From positions 8,864,001 through 8,928,000 of the forward strand of contig NZ_CP030771.1 in the NCBI RefSeq assembly GCF_006088715.1: 64,000 nt of DNA. The letters are read 5' to 3'. Source of the DNA: Streptomyces sp. YIM 121038. GTDB taxonomy: Bacteria > Actinomycetota > Actinomycetes > Streptomycetales > Streptomycetaceae. Position numbers and translations under genes: made by a program. The notes under the pieces are model-generated. The model did not search any database. It saw only the letters and a list, made by a program, of their open reading frames with translations, and had not been told where the DNA came from. Position 1 is the first letter of the stretch. The number at the start of each line of letters is the position of its first letter. This document shows, one piece after another, positions 51,720-60,322 of the stretch.

Positions 51720-53237
51720 ATGCACCCATCCCGCAGGAACTGCGTCCACAGCGGGACGAGCGGGCGGCTCGCCTCGACCACCACCGACGACATCGACGCG
51801 CTCGTCGCCCGCCTGAAGGACCGCGAGCGCGTCGTCCTGCACTTCCACGGCGGACTCGTCGACGACACGCTGGGCTTCGTGACGGCCGAACGGCTCGCCC
51901 CGGTGTACGAGGCCGCGGGCGCCGAGCCGGTGTTCTTCGTGTGGAGCAGCGGCCTCCTCGAGGTGCTGCGCGGCAACCTGCCGCAGATCCTCAGCGAGGG
52001 CGTCTTCCAGACCCTCCTGAACCGGGTCGTGCGCTTCGCCTCCGGCGTCCTCTTCCAGCAGTCCGGCCGGCGCGCCCCCGGCGGCCTCGTCGTGCCGTCG
52101 ACCCGGGCCGTGGCCCGTGAACTCGCCCTGCTGCGCACGGGACAGGAGCCGTACGCGCGCCTCACGCCGCCCGCCGAGGTCCCCGCGCTGGGCGAGGCCG
52201 AGCGCGTGCGCATCACCGCCGACCTCGCGGCGGACACCGAACTCGCCGAGCGCAACCGGGAGATCGTGGGCTCCGTCCTGCGCTCGGCTCCCGCGACGAC
52301 CGCCGCGCGCGACATCGACGGGGGGCGCGCGGCGGTCGCCACCCTCATGTCCCCGGAGACCGTGGCCGAGCTCGCGGCGGAGACCGCCGACGCGGAGAAC
52401 CGCAGGGCCGTGGTGACCTCCGCGCTCCTGGTGCGCAAGACGGTGCGCGTCGTCTCCGCCGTCGTCGCCCGCTTCCGGCACCACACCGACCACGGCCTGT
52501 ACCCGACCGTCGTCGAGGAGATACTCCGCGAGTTCTACCTCGCCAACGTCGGCGCGGCCGTCTGGGACGCGATGAAGCGGCAGACCGCGGACACCTTCGC
52601 GGACGGCGCCCCGGACGCCGCGGGCGACACCCGCGCCGGACGTTACTTCCTCGACCGCTTCGGCCAGCTGCTCGCCTCGGGGAGCAGGCCCCGGGTGACC
52701 CTGGTCGGGCACAGCGCGGGCGCCGTCTTCATCGGCAACCTCCTCGGCGAGCTCGCCCGCAGGCGCGCCGACGCCGACGACCCGCTGCCGGAGGACTTCC
52801 GCGTCCACGACGTCGTCCTCCTCGCGCCCGCCTGCACCGTCGGTCAACTGGCCGACGTGGTGCGCCGCAGGGCCGAACTCTTCGACCGGCTGCGGATGTT
52901 CACCCTGACCGACGCGGCCGAACGCGCCGACCAGCTGGTGCCCTTCCTGTATCCGCGCTCCCTGCTGTACTTCGTCTCCGGCGTCCTGGAGCGCGGGCCC
53001 GAGGGGGAGAGCGCCGTGTCGCCGCTCGCGGGCCTGCAGCGCTGGTTCACAGCCGAGGGCGACACCGGCGGCGCGGACGCACGGGACCTGCGGACCTTCC
53101 TGCGCGCGGACGTCACCCGCACCGTGTGGTCGCCGGTGGACGGCGGCCCGGGACTCACCTCCGGCGCCCGCAGCCACGCCGGATTCGACGACGACCCGGA
53201 GGTCCTGGCCAGCCTGGCCCGGATGCTCGCCGACTGA
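51720..53237 (+). CDS. Alpha/beta hydrolase, first gene of a caspase-associated operon
   Basis: Predicted serine hydrolase of 505 aa without signal peptide. Strand 1 with the HGG oxyanion element reads RVVLHFHGGLVDD (near residue 40); the nucleophile elbow is LVGHSAGAVFIGN with Ser332; VVLLAPACTV follows with the next strand. An all-helical insert of about 200 aa lies between HGG and the nucleophile. GGAGG is 8 bases upstream of the ATG. 37 bases separate it from the caspase gene. No Asp or His could be assigned to the triad with confidence. It may be a lipase-like effector released or activated by the protease; inference. Confidence 0.82.
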   Translation: MHPSRRNCVHSGTSGRLASTTTDDIDALVARLKDRERVVLHFHGGLVDDTLGFVTAERLAPVYEAAGAEPVFFVWSSGLLEVLRGNLPQILSEGVFQTLLNRVVRFASGVLFQQSGRRAPGGLVVPSTRAVARELALLRTGQEPYARLTPPAEVPALGEAERVRITADLAADTELAERNREIVGSVLRSAPATTAARDIDGGRAAVATLMSPETVAELAAETADAENRRAVVTSALLVRKTVRVVSAVVARFRHHTDHGLYPTVVEEILREFYLANVGAAVWDAMKRQTADTFADGAPDAAGDTRAGRYFLDRFGQLLASGSRPRVTLVGHSAGAVFIGNLLGELARRRADADDPLPEDFRVHDVVLLAPACTVGQLADVVRRRAELFDRLRMFTLTDAAERADQLVPFLYPRSLLYFVSGVLERGPEGESAVSPLAGLQRWFTAEGDTGGADARDLRTFLRADVTRTVWSPVDGGPGLTSGARSHAGFDDDPEVLASLARMLAD

Positions 53238-53274
53238 CGGCCGGGGGGACGGCTCCATCCAGGGGGAAAACTCG

Positions 53275-54342
53275 ATGAACGACCTGCACTACGCCGTGGT
53301 CGTCGGAATCAACCGCTATCCGGCGATCAGCGACCTGCGCGGCGCCCGTGGCGACGCGGGCCGGTTCCGCGACTGGCTGGTGGACCCGGCCGGCGGCAAC
53401 GTACCGGAGGACAACGTCGCCCTGGTCACGGCCACCGAGCGCGACGAGCGCGAGGCCGACGTGATGACCGCGGTGCCGACCCGCGAGGGTGTCAACCGGG
53501 CCCTGTACCTGGCCCACCGCGCGGTCCGGAAGGCCGTCGACGAGGGCGGCAACTGGGCCGACACGCGCCTGTACCTGTTCCTCGCCGGGCACGGCATCGC
53601 CCCGTTCGGCGGCGACGCCGCGCTGCTCATGGCCAACGCCGCGATCGACCTGCTCGGCAACCACATCGCCGTACGTCCCTACCTGTCCTGGTACGAGTCG
53701 GCGTCGCCGTTCCACGAGATCGTCTTCTTCGCCGACTGCTGCCGCACCCGCTTCGGCGGCGTCGCCGCCTTCGGCCCGCCGTTCACCGACACCACCGAGG
53801 CGCCCGACAAGGTCGAGTGCCTCGTCGGCTACGCGACCTCGCTCGGCGACCCGGCCTACGAACAGCAGGCGCCCGACCCGAACCAGTCCCGCGGGCACTT
53901 CACCAGCGCGCTGATCGAGGGCCTCCGCGGCGCGGGCGGCGGCACGGTCACGTCCGAGGGCAAGGTCACCTCCGACAGCCTCAGCGACTACGTGCGCCGC
54001 CACGTGGCGGACCGCACCGCGCGGCAACTCGTCCCGCAGGAGGCCCGGTTCCTGCGGGAGACCAGCACGCCCATCGTCTTCGCGGAAGGCCTGCGGGGCA
54101 TCGGCTCCTACCCGGTGACGCTGCGCTTCCCCGCGGGCTTCCACGGCTGGGTGGAGCTGCGCGGCCGCGACGTCTCGCCGCCGCGCAGGCTGTACGTCGA
54201 CGGGAGCGGCGGCGCCGACCACGTCGAGCCGCTCGTGCCGGGCCTGTACAAGGTCGTCCCGGAGAGCCCGGCCGCGCCGGACTTCCGGGACGGCGGATTC
54301 TTCGAGGTCGTCACCGGAGGTGGCCGCGGTGTCCAGTTCTGA
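53275..54342 (+). CDS. Caspase-family (C14) cysteine protease
   Basis: 355 aa with an N-terminal caspase-fold domain of about 240 aa. It starts YAVVVGINRYPAISDLRGA, the usual first strand. The catalytic dyad is visible as FLAGHGIAP with His106 and FFADCCRTRFGG with Cys155-Cys156 (Cys156 by analogy with DCCHS). AYEQQAPDPNQSRGHFTSAL fits the substrate-pocket strand. The last 100 residues form a separate, beta-rich domain (YPVTLRFPAGFHGWVELRGR). No signal peptide or TM. The ATG has GGGGGA upstream. It overlaps the next gene by 14 bases. Self-processing or cleavage of an operon partner is plausible. Confidence 0.9.
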   Translation: MNDLHYAVVVGINRYPAISDLRGARGDAGRFRDWLVDPAGGNVPEDNVALVTATERDEREADVMTAVPTREGVNRALYLAHRAVRKAVDEGGNWADTRLYLFLAGHGIAPFGGDAALLMANAAIDLLGNHIAVRPYLSWYESASPFHEIVFFADCCRTRFGGVAAFGPPFTDTTEAPDKVECLVGYATSLGDPAYEQQAPDPNQSRGHFTSALIEGLRGAGGGTVTSEGKVTSDSLSDYVRRHVADRTARQLVPQEARFLRETSTPIVFAEGLRGIGSYPVTLRFPAGFHGWVELRGRDVSPPRRLYVDGSGGADHVEPLVPGLYKVVPESPAAPDFRDGGFFEVVTGGGRGVQF

Positions 54343-55681
54343 ACAGGCCCGCCCCGAGGTGCCGTTCGTCGTCATCCCCGACACCCCGTCCGTCCTGGTC
54401 ACCGTCACCGACGAGGCACTGCGCGAGGTCGCCTCCGGCATCGGCACCATCGAGACGACCGTGACGCCCGGCATCTACCGCATCGAGCAGCGCTTCGCGG
54501 GCGCCGTCGCCACCCGGTTCGTCGAGGTCGGCGACGAGGCGTTCACGGAGCGCCTGCCGCTGCCCCGGGTCCCGGCCCCGGCGCCCGTGCGGCGGACCGC
54601 CACCACCCACGACGAGCACGGGGCCGCTGCGCTGCGCTGGAGCCGGGAGTCCACGCACGGCACGGGCGCGCCCAGCCTGATGGTGCTGCTGCGCAATCTG
54701 CGCCCCGCCCTGCGGCTCGACCCGTACGCCCTGCAGATCGCCGCGGAGAGCGGCGCGGCCGTGGACGGCGGCGAGGTCGGCTGGCGCGTCGACGAGCAGC
54801 AGGGCTGGTCGGCGTGGAGCGCCCCGCTGGCGCCCGGCGGCTACCGGCTCCGGCTGCGCAGGCCGTCCGGTGAGGGCCTGCCGCTGGCCCAGGCGCTGTG
54901 GGTGTCCGAGGGCTGGACCACGCTCGTCTTCGTCAGCAACAGCACGCGCGGTGCCCAGCCCCAGCACGCCTCCGTGGAGATGGCGCCGCTCGGCAGCGGC
55001 TGGAGCCCCGTCGACGAGGAGCTGGGCCTCGCCCGCGAGGCGGCGCTCTCCGGGCTGCGCCAGGGCATCGACCTCATCTCGGACCAGCAGCTCCTGCCGA
55101 TGCTGGACTCGCGGCGCGCCGACCCGTTCCTCGGCGTCGTGGGCGCGCACGCGATGCTGCTCGACCACAGGCCCGATCTGCGGCGGCTCGACGAGGTGGT
55201 GCGGCGGCTCACCCCGCACCTGCCCGGACACCCGGACGTCGCCGCCCTGCGCACCCTGACCGACGGGCCGCCCGCGCGGATCGCGTCGCCGCCCATGCTG
55301 GCGGCCTCCTGCCGCCTGCTCATCGCGGCGGACGCGGCCGACCCAGGAGTGATCGAGGACGACTCCGTGGCGGAGGGCGTCGCCGAGCGCCTGGTGGGGC
55401 GCGGGGTGTGGACGACCTGGCTGGAGCAGGAGCGCTGGCCCGGCGCCGTCGCGGCCCGCGGCGGACCCGTGCCGCGCGGCGCGGGCGGCGCCCGGCCGCT
55501 GGCGGCCGACGCGGTCAGCCGCGTCCAGGCCTACGTCCAGGAGATCGCGGACCTGGAGGGCCGGGCCGTGGCCGATGTGCTGCACACCGTGTCGCGGGAC
55601 GAGCTGTGCCGCAGGACGGGCCTGCCGCACCGGCCCGTGGAGCGGGCGATCGAGGGGCTGCGGGGGACCGGGGACGGGTGA
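54329..55681 (+). CDS. Unknown partner protein of the caspase operon
   Basis: 450 aa, no recognised family. Residues 1-85 form a beta-rich module (VLVTVTDEALREVASGIGTI, TPGIYRIEQRFAGAVATRFV) and a second such module with WSAWSAPLAPGGYRLRLRRP spans about 115-215. These look like the beta domain at the end of the caspase. Then comes an all-helical part (about 230-360), and a C-terminal helical bundle beginning SRVQAYVQEIADLEGRAVAD. The GTG at 54329 is chosen since GGAGG is 8 bases upstream. Overlap with the caspase gene implies co-translation, perhaps a fixed complex. It may be the sensor or target of the protease. Confidence 0.8.
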   Translation: MSSSEQARPEVPFVVIPDTPSVLVTVTDEALREVASGIGTIETTVTPGIYRIEQRFAGAVATRFVEVGDEAFTERLPLPRVPAPAPVRRTATTHDEHGAAALRWSRESTHGTGAPSLMVLLRNLRPALRLDPYALQIAAESGAAVDGGEVGWRVDEQQGWSAWSAPLAPGGYRLRLRRPSGEGLPLAQALWVSEGWTTLVFVSNSTRGAQPQHASVEMAPLGSGWSPVDEELGLAREAALSGLRQGIDLISDQQLLPMLDSRRADPFLGVVGAHAMLLDHRPDLRRLDEVVRRLTPHLPGHPDVAALRTLTDGPPARIASPPMLAASCRLLIAADAADPGVIEDDSVAEGVAERLVGRGVWTTWLEQERWPGAVAARGGPVPRGAGGARPLAADAVSRVQAYVQEIADLEGRAVADVLHTVSRDELCRRTGLPHRPVERAIEGLRGTGDG

Positions 55682-55718
55682 GGGACGTGCCCGCCGGTGC
55701 GGCGGGCGCCGGGGGAGC

Positions 55719-55751
55719 GGGGCTGAGCCACGCGGGGGGTGGTTCAGCCCC
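55719..55751 (+). terminator. Terminator of the hydrolase-caspase operon
   Basis: A 12-bp inverted repeat with one G:U pair (55719-55730 with 55740-55751) and a CGCGGGGGG loop, 37 bases after the stop of the last gene. Confidence 0.75.
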
Positions 55752-56046
55752 TCCGCGTGTCCTCCGTACGTCCTTCGCGCGTCCGGAGCCGCTGCGCATG
55801 TCCGCAGGGTGCCCGAGGGATGCCCGGCCGGTGCTCGGCCCGGACCGGCCTGTGCCCTGGGCATGCCCGGCCGGTGCCCGGTGGGGGCCCGACGGGTGCC
55901 CGGGCGGGTGAAAGCCCCGTCCAGGGCGTGAGCGGACCAAAGCGGCGGCCTGTCGGCCGACGCGTCGCTCAACCAGGGGAGTTCCCCCTTCTCCCCGCAT
56001 CCTGGACGAGGCAGGTCCATCCTGACGCGCGGGCGTCACCGCCGCG
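55752..56046. other. Intergenic region without gene, with imperfect repeats
   Basis: About 300 bases between convergent operons. It holds two copies of ATGCCCGGCCGGTGC (55820 and 55863) and several GGTGCCCG units; no ORF with normal coding character and no RNA gene is seen. Probably decaying non-coding sequence. Confidence 0.5.
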
Positions 56047-56841
56047 TCACACCGTCGCGTGCCGCAGCATTTCCGAGAACTGCCCGGACGGTTCGACGCC
56101 GAGCTCCCCGCGCAGCAGCCCGCGGAACCTCTCGTACTGCCGCACGGCCTCGGTCAGGTTGTGCTCCGCGAGGTGGACGGAGACCACCGCGCGATGGGCG
56201 CTCTCCCGCAGCGGGTCGATGCGGGTGCTCTCCAGGGCCGCCTCCAGGGCGGGGCCGTAGGCGCGCATCGCCACGAGCCGCGCCGACAGGTCCTCCAGGG
56301 CGTGCAGCCGCAGCTGGTGCAGCCGCTCCCGCTCGAAGGCCACCCAGTCCTGCTGCCAGCCGGGCAGCAACTCGCCCCCGCAGAGCAGGACTTCGTACGC
56401 CGAGCGCAGCCGCACCGGAGCCCCCGCGAGGACCTGGCGCGCGGCCGCCGTGAAGTCCTGGACGTCGACGCGCACCTTGCGGCTGAGCGCCAGGGCGCCG
56501 CCGCGCGCGTCCGACAGGGCCGAACCCGCCCCGTTCAGGCGCCACATGGCGGTCCGCAGACTGGCGCGGGCCCGTGCCTCGGTGGCGTCCGGCCACAGCA
56601 TCCCCGCGAGCGCCGAGCGCGTGGCCGTGCCGCACAGCGCGAGCCGGGCGAGGACCTGCTGCCCGCTGGCGGGCACCTCCACCGGGTCGCCGCCCCAGCC
56701 GCAACAGCACGCGCAGTCGCTGTCGGTCCCGCGGAGCTCACCGCTCGCCGGGCCCTCACGGGTGAGGAGAAAACCGCCGAGCAGTCGCAGTCGCAGCGCG
56801 GGCCGTTCGTCACCGGCCGTCGCGCACGTGAACGAAGCCAT
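56047..56841 (-). CDS. BTAD-domain (AfsR/SARP-like) transcriptional regulator with Cys-rich insert
   Basis: 264-aa regulator. The N-terminal winged-helix-like part runs LRLRLLGGFLLTREG to TAMWRLNGAG (about 15-105), and the bacterial transcriptional activation domain occupies about 120-255 (RSAYEVLLCGGELLPGWQQD, AHRAVVSVHLAEHNLTEAVR). It lacks the NB-ARC and TPR parts of AfsR. Unusual is a CACCC cluster (residues about 43-47) inserted between the first strands, four cysteines in five residues, which is not a SARP feature known to me. GGAGG stands 7 bases before the ATG. Downstream of the LAL regulator on the same strand. Confidence 0.85.
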   Translation of the reverse strand: MASFTCATAGDERPALRLRLLGGFLLTREGPASGELRGTDSDCACCCGWGGDPVEVPASGQQVLARLALCGTATRSALAGMLWPDATEARARASLRTAMWRLNGAGSALSDARGGALALSRKVRVDVQDFTAAARQVLAGAPVRLRSAYEVLLCGGELLPGWQQDWVAFERERLHQLRLHALEDLSARLVAMRAYGPALEAALESTRIDPLRESAHRAVVSVHLAEHNLTEAVRQYERFRGLLRGELGVEPSGQFSEMLRHATV

Positions 56842-56926
56842 CGAGCCACCTCCAGGGGTCCCGCTGACGCCCTGCCGTCCGGCACGAACGTACGGGCCGG
56901 GGCGGCCGTGCGCCTCCGGGAGCGTG

Positions 56927-56942
56927 CCGGGGTTTACCCCGG
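56927..56942. promoter_or_regulatory. Perfect palindrome CCGGGGTTTACCCCGG before the BTAD gene
   Basis: 6-bp arms around TTTA, 86 bases upstream of the BTAD start and 31 bases past the LAL stop. It could be a weak terminator of the LAL transcript or an operator; resemblance to the palindrome at 51592 favours an operator. Confidence 0.45.
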
Positions 56943-56973
56943 TGTGCCCGTGAGCGGGCCGTGGCGCCGCCCG

Positions 56974-59826
56974 TCACCCCGCCGAGGGCGACGACCGGTC
57001 CTGGGGGCCGAGCCGCTGGACCAGGCCGATCCGCGAGGTGATGCCGAGCTTGGCGTACGTATGGCCCAGGTGGTACTCGATGGTCTTGACGCTCAGGGCG
57101 AGGGCGGTGGCGATCTGCCGGTTGGTGAGGCCCTGCGCGGCCAGGCGCGCCACCGCGAGCTCCTGCGGGGTGAGCGCCCCGTCGAGGTCGTCGCCGACGC
57201 CGTCCTGCCCCCGCCCGTCGGCCGCGAGCGGCGGTGCCGCCCGCCCGCAGGCGCTGAGTTCCCGCACGCACCGGGCCCGGTAGGGCAGCGCCCCGAGCCC
57301 CGTCATCGCCGTGTGCGCCGCCTGGAGCTGGGCGATGGCCAGGGACCTGCGGCCGATGCGGCGCAGGAACGCGCCGTGGTCGAGCGCCACCCGGGCCCGC
57401 AGATACGGCAGCGGGGCCTGTGCCGCGTGGTCCTGCGCGCGGGCGTACGCCGCCTGGGCGCGCTGGGGTTCGCGGCGGGCGGCCAGCAGATTGCCGCGGA
57501 TCCGCGCGGCCGAGGCGAGCGCCGAGTGCAGCCCGCGCGCCCGCGCGAGCTCCTCGTAGGGACCGAGGACCGCCTCCGCCTCGTCGAGCTCCCCGAGCTG
57601 GACGAGGGCGTCGACGAGCAGCGGCTGCCAGTCCACGACGCCGGGTTCGTTGACGCCGTCCTGCGCGGCGAAGCCGAGCAGCGGACGCAGGGCCTCCACG
57701 ACGGCCCGCGGTTCGCCGCGCGCGTCCGCGCAGTGCCCCTGGGCGCACACGCCGTACGCGTACGCCACGGGTGTCTCCGCGCCGCCGGGCCCCTCGCCCG
57801 CCGTGCGCAGGTGCTCCGCCGCCCGGTCGAAGGCGCCGCGGGCGGCGAGGATCTGCGCGGCGACGCCGTGCGTGACCGGCTTGAGCCACCACTGGTCGGC
57901 GTCGTCGGCGATGGACGCCGCGGACTCGGCGTGGATCAGCGCCTCGTCCCACTCGCCGAGCCGGTACAGGGTCTGGGCGAGCGCCGAGGTGGAGAGCAGC
58001 CGCAGCGGGACCGTCGTCGCCCGGCAGTTGGCGACGGCGCCGCGCAGGTCGTGGCGCGCCCCGTGCAGGTCGTCCGACCACAGCCGCAGCTCGCCCCGCG
58101 CGAGCAGCAGGTCGATGCTCTTGAGCGGCACGATCATCGGGTCCGGCAGGTCCGCGGCGAGCGCGATGCCCTCCTTCGCGCGGCCGCTCAGGCCGAGCGC
58201 GATGAGGTGGTTGAAGCGCAGCATCCGGCTCGGCCCCTGCGCGGTGGACAGGCGCTGGGCGCGCTCGGCCCACCGCGCGGCCGACGCGGCCTGGCCGCAC
58301 ATGACGGCGGCGTAGCTGAGCTGCTCGGCCGCGCGCGCCGCGAGCGCGGGCTCGCGCTCCTGGTCACACTGCTCCCAGGCGTCGACGAGCAGCGTCCACG
58401 CCGCCTGGGTGCGGCCCTGGACGCGGGCCACATAGCCGCGGACGTAGCCGCGCAGCGCCGGATCCGCGCACTCGGACAGGCCGGTGGCCAGCTCCGCGGC
58501 CTCCTGGACACGGCCGTCCAGCAGCAGCGCCTCGACGGACTCCACGGCGAGCCGGTCCCGCTCCCGGGGGCTCGTCGCCACCCGCGACGCGTGCCGCAGA
58601 TGGGTTCCGGCGACGGCCCACTGGCCGGTGGCCGCCTCGCGGCGCGCGCAGGCGGCGAGCGCCGCGGCGAGCTGCTCGTCGGGCCCGGTGGCGGCAAGCA
58701 CCCGGTGGCGCAGCGTCGAGTACTCGTCGGTGACCAGGGCGGCGGCCCGGGTGTGCAGGGCCGCGCGCTGGGCGGGGCCGATGTCCTGGTAGACCGCCGC
58801 GTGCACCAGGGGGTGCGGGAAGGAGATCTCCGGCGCGCCGGGCCCGCCGTGCGCCTCGCGGAGCAGCCCGGCCTTGACGGCCCGCTCCAGGGCGGGCAGC
58901 GGCTGGGCGACCTTGGCGAGCCGCGCGGCGACCTGTAATCGGCAGGAGAGCCCGAGCACGCTGACCGCCTGCACCAGGCGCTGGGCCTGCGTCCCGCACC
59001 CGGCGAGGTTGGCGAGCACCAGCATGGCGTACGAGCGCGGCGCGGGCAGCGGGGTCGTGACGTCGAGCAGCACGGCGGACGGCACCTGGTCGAGCAGCGC
59101 GCGGGCGTGCAGCGGATTGCCGTGGGTGTGGGTGTGCAGCCTCAAGGACGCCGAGTGCGGCATCCGGGCCACGCCCAACCGGTCGCTGAGCGCGGCCAGT
59201 TCGTCCGGACTGAGGCCGTCGAGGGCGAGCCGTCGCGTGCGCGCGTCGGTGAGGAGCCTGCGCAGCCCCTCGGGCAGCGCGGGGACGTGCGGGTCGCGCA
59301 GCGCGACGACGGCGAGGACCCGGTCGTGGCGCAGGCGGCGCAGCGCGAACGTGAGCGCGTTCAGGGACTCGGGGTCGGCCCAGTGCGCGTCGTCGACGAC
59401 GAGGACGACGGGTCCCTTGCCCTGCACCTCGCTGAGCAGGTCGATGAGTCCGAAGCCGGCGGAGAGCGCCGGGAGGTTCGCGTGCAGCGACTGCGGGGTG
59501 CGCACGAGTCCCGCCAGGGTCTCCGGCACCGGCAGCGGGCTCTGCCCGACGAGCTGGGCGAGGACGCCGCACGGCAGCGCGCTCTCGTTCTCCTCGCCGC
59601 TCGCGTGCAGCACGCACGTGTCGTCGTCCACGGTGTCGAGGAAGCGGCGCACGAGGGCCGTCTTGCCGATGCCGCCGGGGCCCTCCAGCAGGACGAGGCG
59701 CGGTGTGCCCGCGACGGCGGCCTCGAAGTCGGCGCGCAGCGCGGCGAGTTCGGGCGCGCGCCCGCAGAAGGCGTCGTCGGGTACGGCGGGGTGGTGGAGG
59801 TCGTGCGCCGCGTCCTCGAGTGTCAT
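56974..59826 (-). CDS. LAL-type LuxR family ATPase regulator
   Basis: Large LuxR regulator, 950 aa. The N-terminal AAA-type ATPase has FCGRAPELAALRADFEAAVA and Walker A LEGPGGIGKTALVRRFL (about 43-60), Walker B VVLVVDDAHWADPESLNALT. A long helical TPR-like middle follows (about 350-860). The C-terminal LuxR helix-turn-helix reads LTPQELAVARLAAQGLTNRQ then IATALALSVKTIEYHLGHTY. The ATG at 59826 is used; upstream frame lacks normal coding character. LAL proteins usually activate nearby secondary or carbon metabolism genes; candidate targets are the genes near the palindromes at 51592, 56927 and 60323. Confidence 0.92.
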   Translation of the reverse strand: MTLEDAAHDLHHPAVPDDAFCGRAPELAALRADFEAAVAGTPRLVLLEGPGGIGKTALVRRFLDTVDDDTCVLHASGEENESALPCGVLAQLVGQSPLPVPETLAGLVRTPQSLHANLPALSAGFGLIDLLSEVQGKGPVVLVVDDAHWADPESLNALTFALRRLRHDRVLAVVALRDPHVPALPEGLRRLLTDARTRRLALDGLSPDELAALSDRLGVARMPHSASLRLHTHTHGNPLHARALLDQVPSAVLLDVTTPLPAPRSYAMLVLANLAGCGTQAQRLVQAVSVLGLSCRLQVAARLAKVAQPLPALERAVKAGLLREAHGGPGAPEISFPHPLVHAAVYQDIGPAQRAALHTRAAALVTDEYSTLRHRVLAATGPDEQLAAALAACARREAATGQWAVAGTHLRHASRVATSPRERDRLAVESVEALLLDGRVQEAAELATGLSECADPALRGYVRGYVARVQGRTQAAWTLLVDAWEQCDQEREPALAARAAEQLSYAAVMCGQAASAARWAERAQRLSTAQGPSRMLRFNHLIALGLSGRAKEGIALAADLPDPMIVPLKSIDLLLARGELRLWSDDLHGARHDLRGAVANCRATTVPLRLLSTSALAQTLYRLGEWDEALIHAESAASIADDADQWWLKPVTHGVAAQILAARGAFDRAAEHLRTAGEGPGGAETPVAYAYGVCAQGHCADARGEPRAVVEALRPLLGFAAQDGVNEPGVVDWQPLLVDALVQLGELDEAEAVLGPYEELARARGLHSALASAARIRGNLLAARREPQRAQAAYARAQDHAAQAPLPYLRARVALDHGAFLRRIGRRSLAIAQLQAAHTAMTGLGALPYRARCVRELSACGRAAPPLAADGRGQDGVGDDLDGALTPQELAVARLAAQGLTNRQIATALALSVKTIEYHLGHTYAKLGITSRIGLVQRLGPQDRSSPSAG

Positions 59827-59987
59827 CGCCGCCCCCGCGCACCGGCAGCGGCCACGGGGGGCCTGTGGGAGAGGGCGACCCGTGCCGAACACATGGCCAT
59901 GGACCCCACGATGGTGGCCAACGCACCCTGTGCACAAGCCAATTGCCCGGATCCGTGGCCATGTGGGGTGCCCGGCGGGGCGGTGGA

Positions 59988-60185
59988 CTACGGCGTGTCG
60001 TCGGGGGCCGGGTCCCCCAGGGCGAAGGCCTCAGGAAGCGGCGGTTCGAGGAGCGAGAGCAGTTCCAGCCAGCCGTGGAACGGCCGCGGCGGGCTCTTGG
60101 GGTGCTCGGAGTTCTCCGTGTTCTCGCACACGACGTTCCCGCACACCCCCTCATGCGACCGGTACACCTCGATGACGTAGCGCAC
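59988..60185 (-). CDS. Small conserved-looking protein, 65 aa, unknown function
   Basis: Starts at GTG 60185 with GGGAGG only 4 bases before, a strong translation signal for a short gene. The sequence begins MRYVIEVYRSHEGVCGNVVC and has an amphipathic end, FHGWLELLSLLEPPLPEAFA. Two cysteines 5 residues apart may matter. No family recognised. It lies 161 bases upstream of the LAL gene on the same strand and 137 bases downstream of a LuxR-type palindrome. Confidence 0.65.
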   Translation of the reverse strand: MRYVIEVYRSHEGVCGNVVCENTENSEHPKSPPRPFHGWLELLSLLEPPLPEAFALGDPAPDDTP

Positions 60186-60217
60186 AACGCCTCCCGGGGC
60201 CGCTGCGGGGCGTGAGC

Positions 60218-60256
60218 CGTGACGCGTGACGACGGCGAAGGACGTGACGCGTGACG
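60218..60256. repeat. Direct repeat CGTGACGCGTGACG
   Basis: The 14-base sequence CGTGACGCGTGACG occurs at 60218-60231 and 60243-60256, a 25-bp period, with a further CGTGACGC at 60259. Located in the leader or promoter of the 65-aa gene. GTGACG units recall the GTCACG array at 36235 on the other strand. Confidence 0.55.
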
Positions 60257-60322
60257 GCCGTGACGCATGGCAAGGGCGACCAGGATAGGAGCCCGCGCGC
60301 GGCCGCCGCGTCGGTGCGGCAC

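Noticed and set aside
55752..56046. A gene in the gap after the caspase operon
   Set aside because: Open frames here are Pro/Arg/Gly-rich, lack ribosome sites and run through imperfect repeats.
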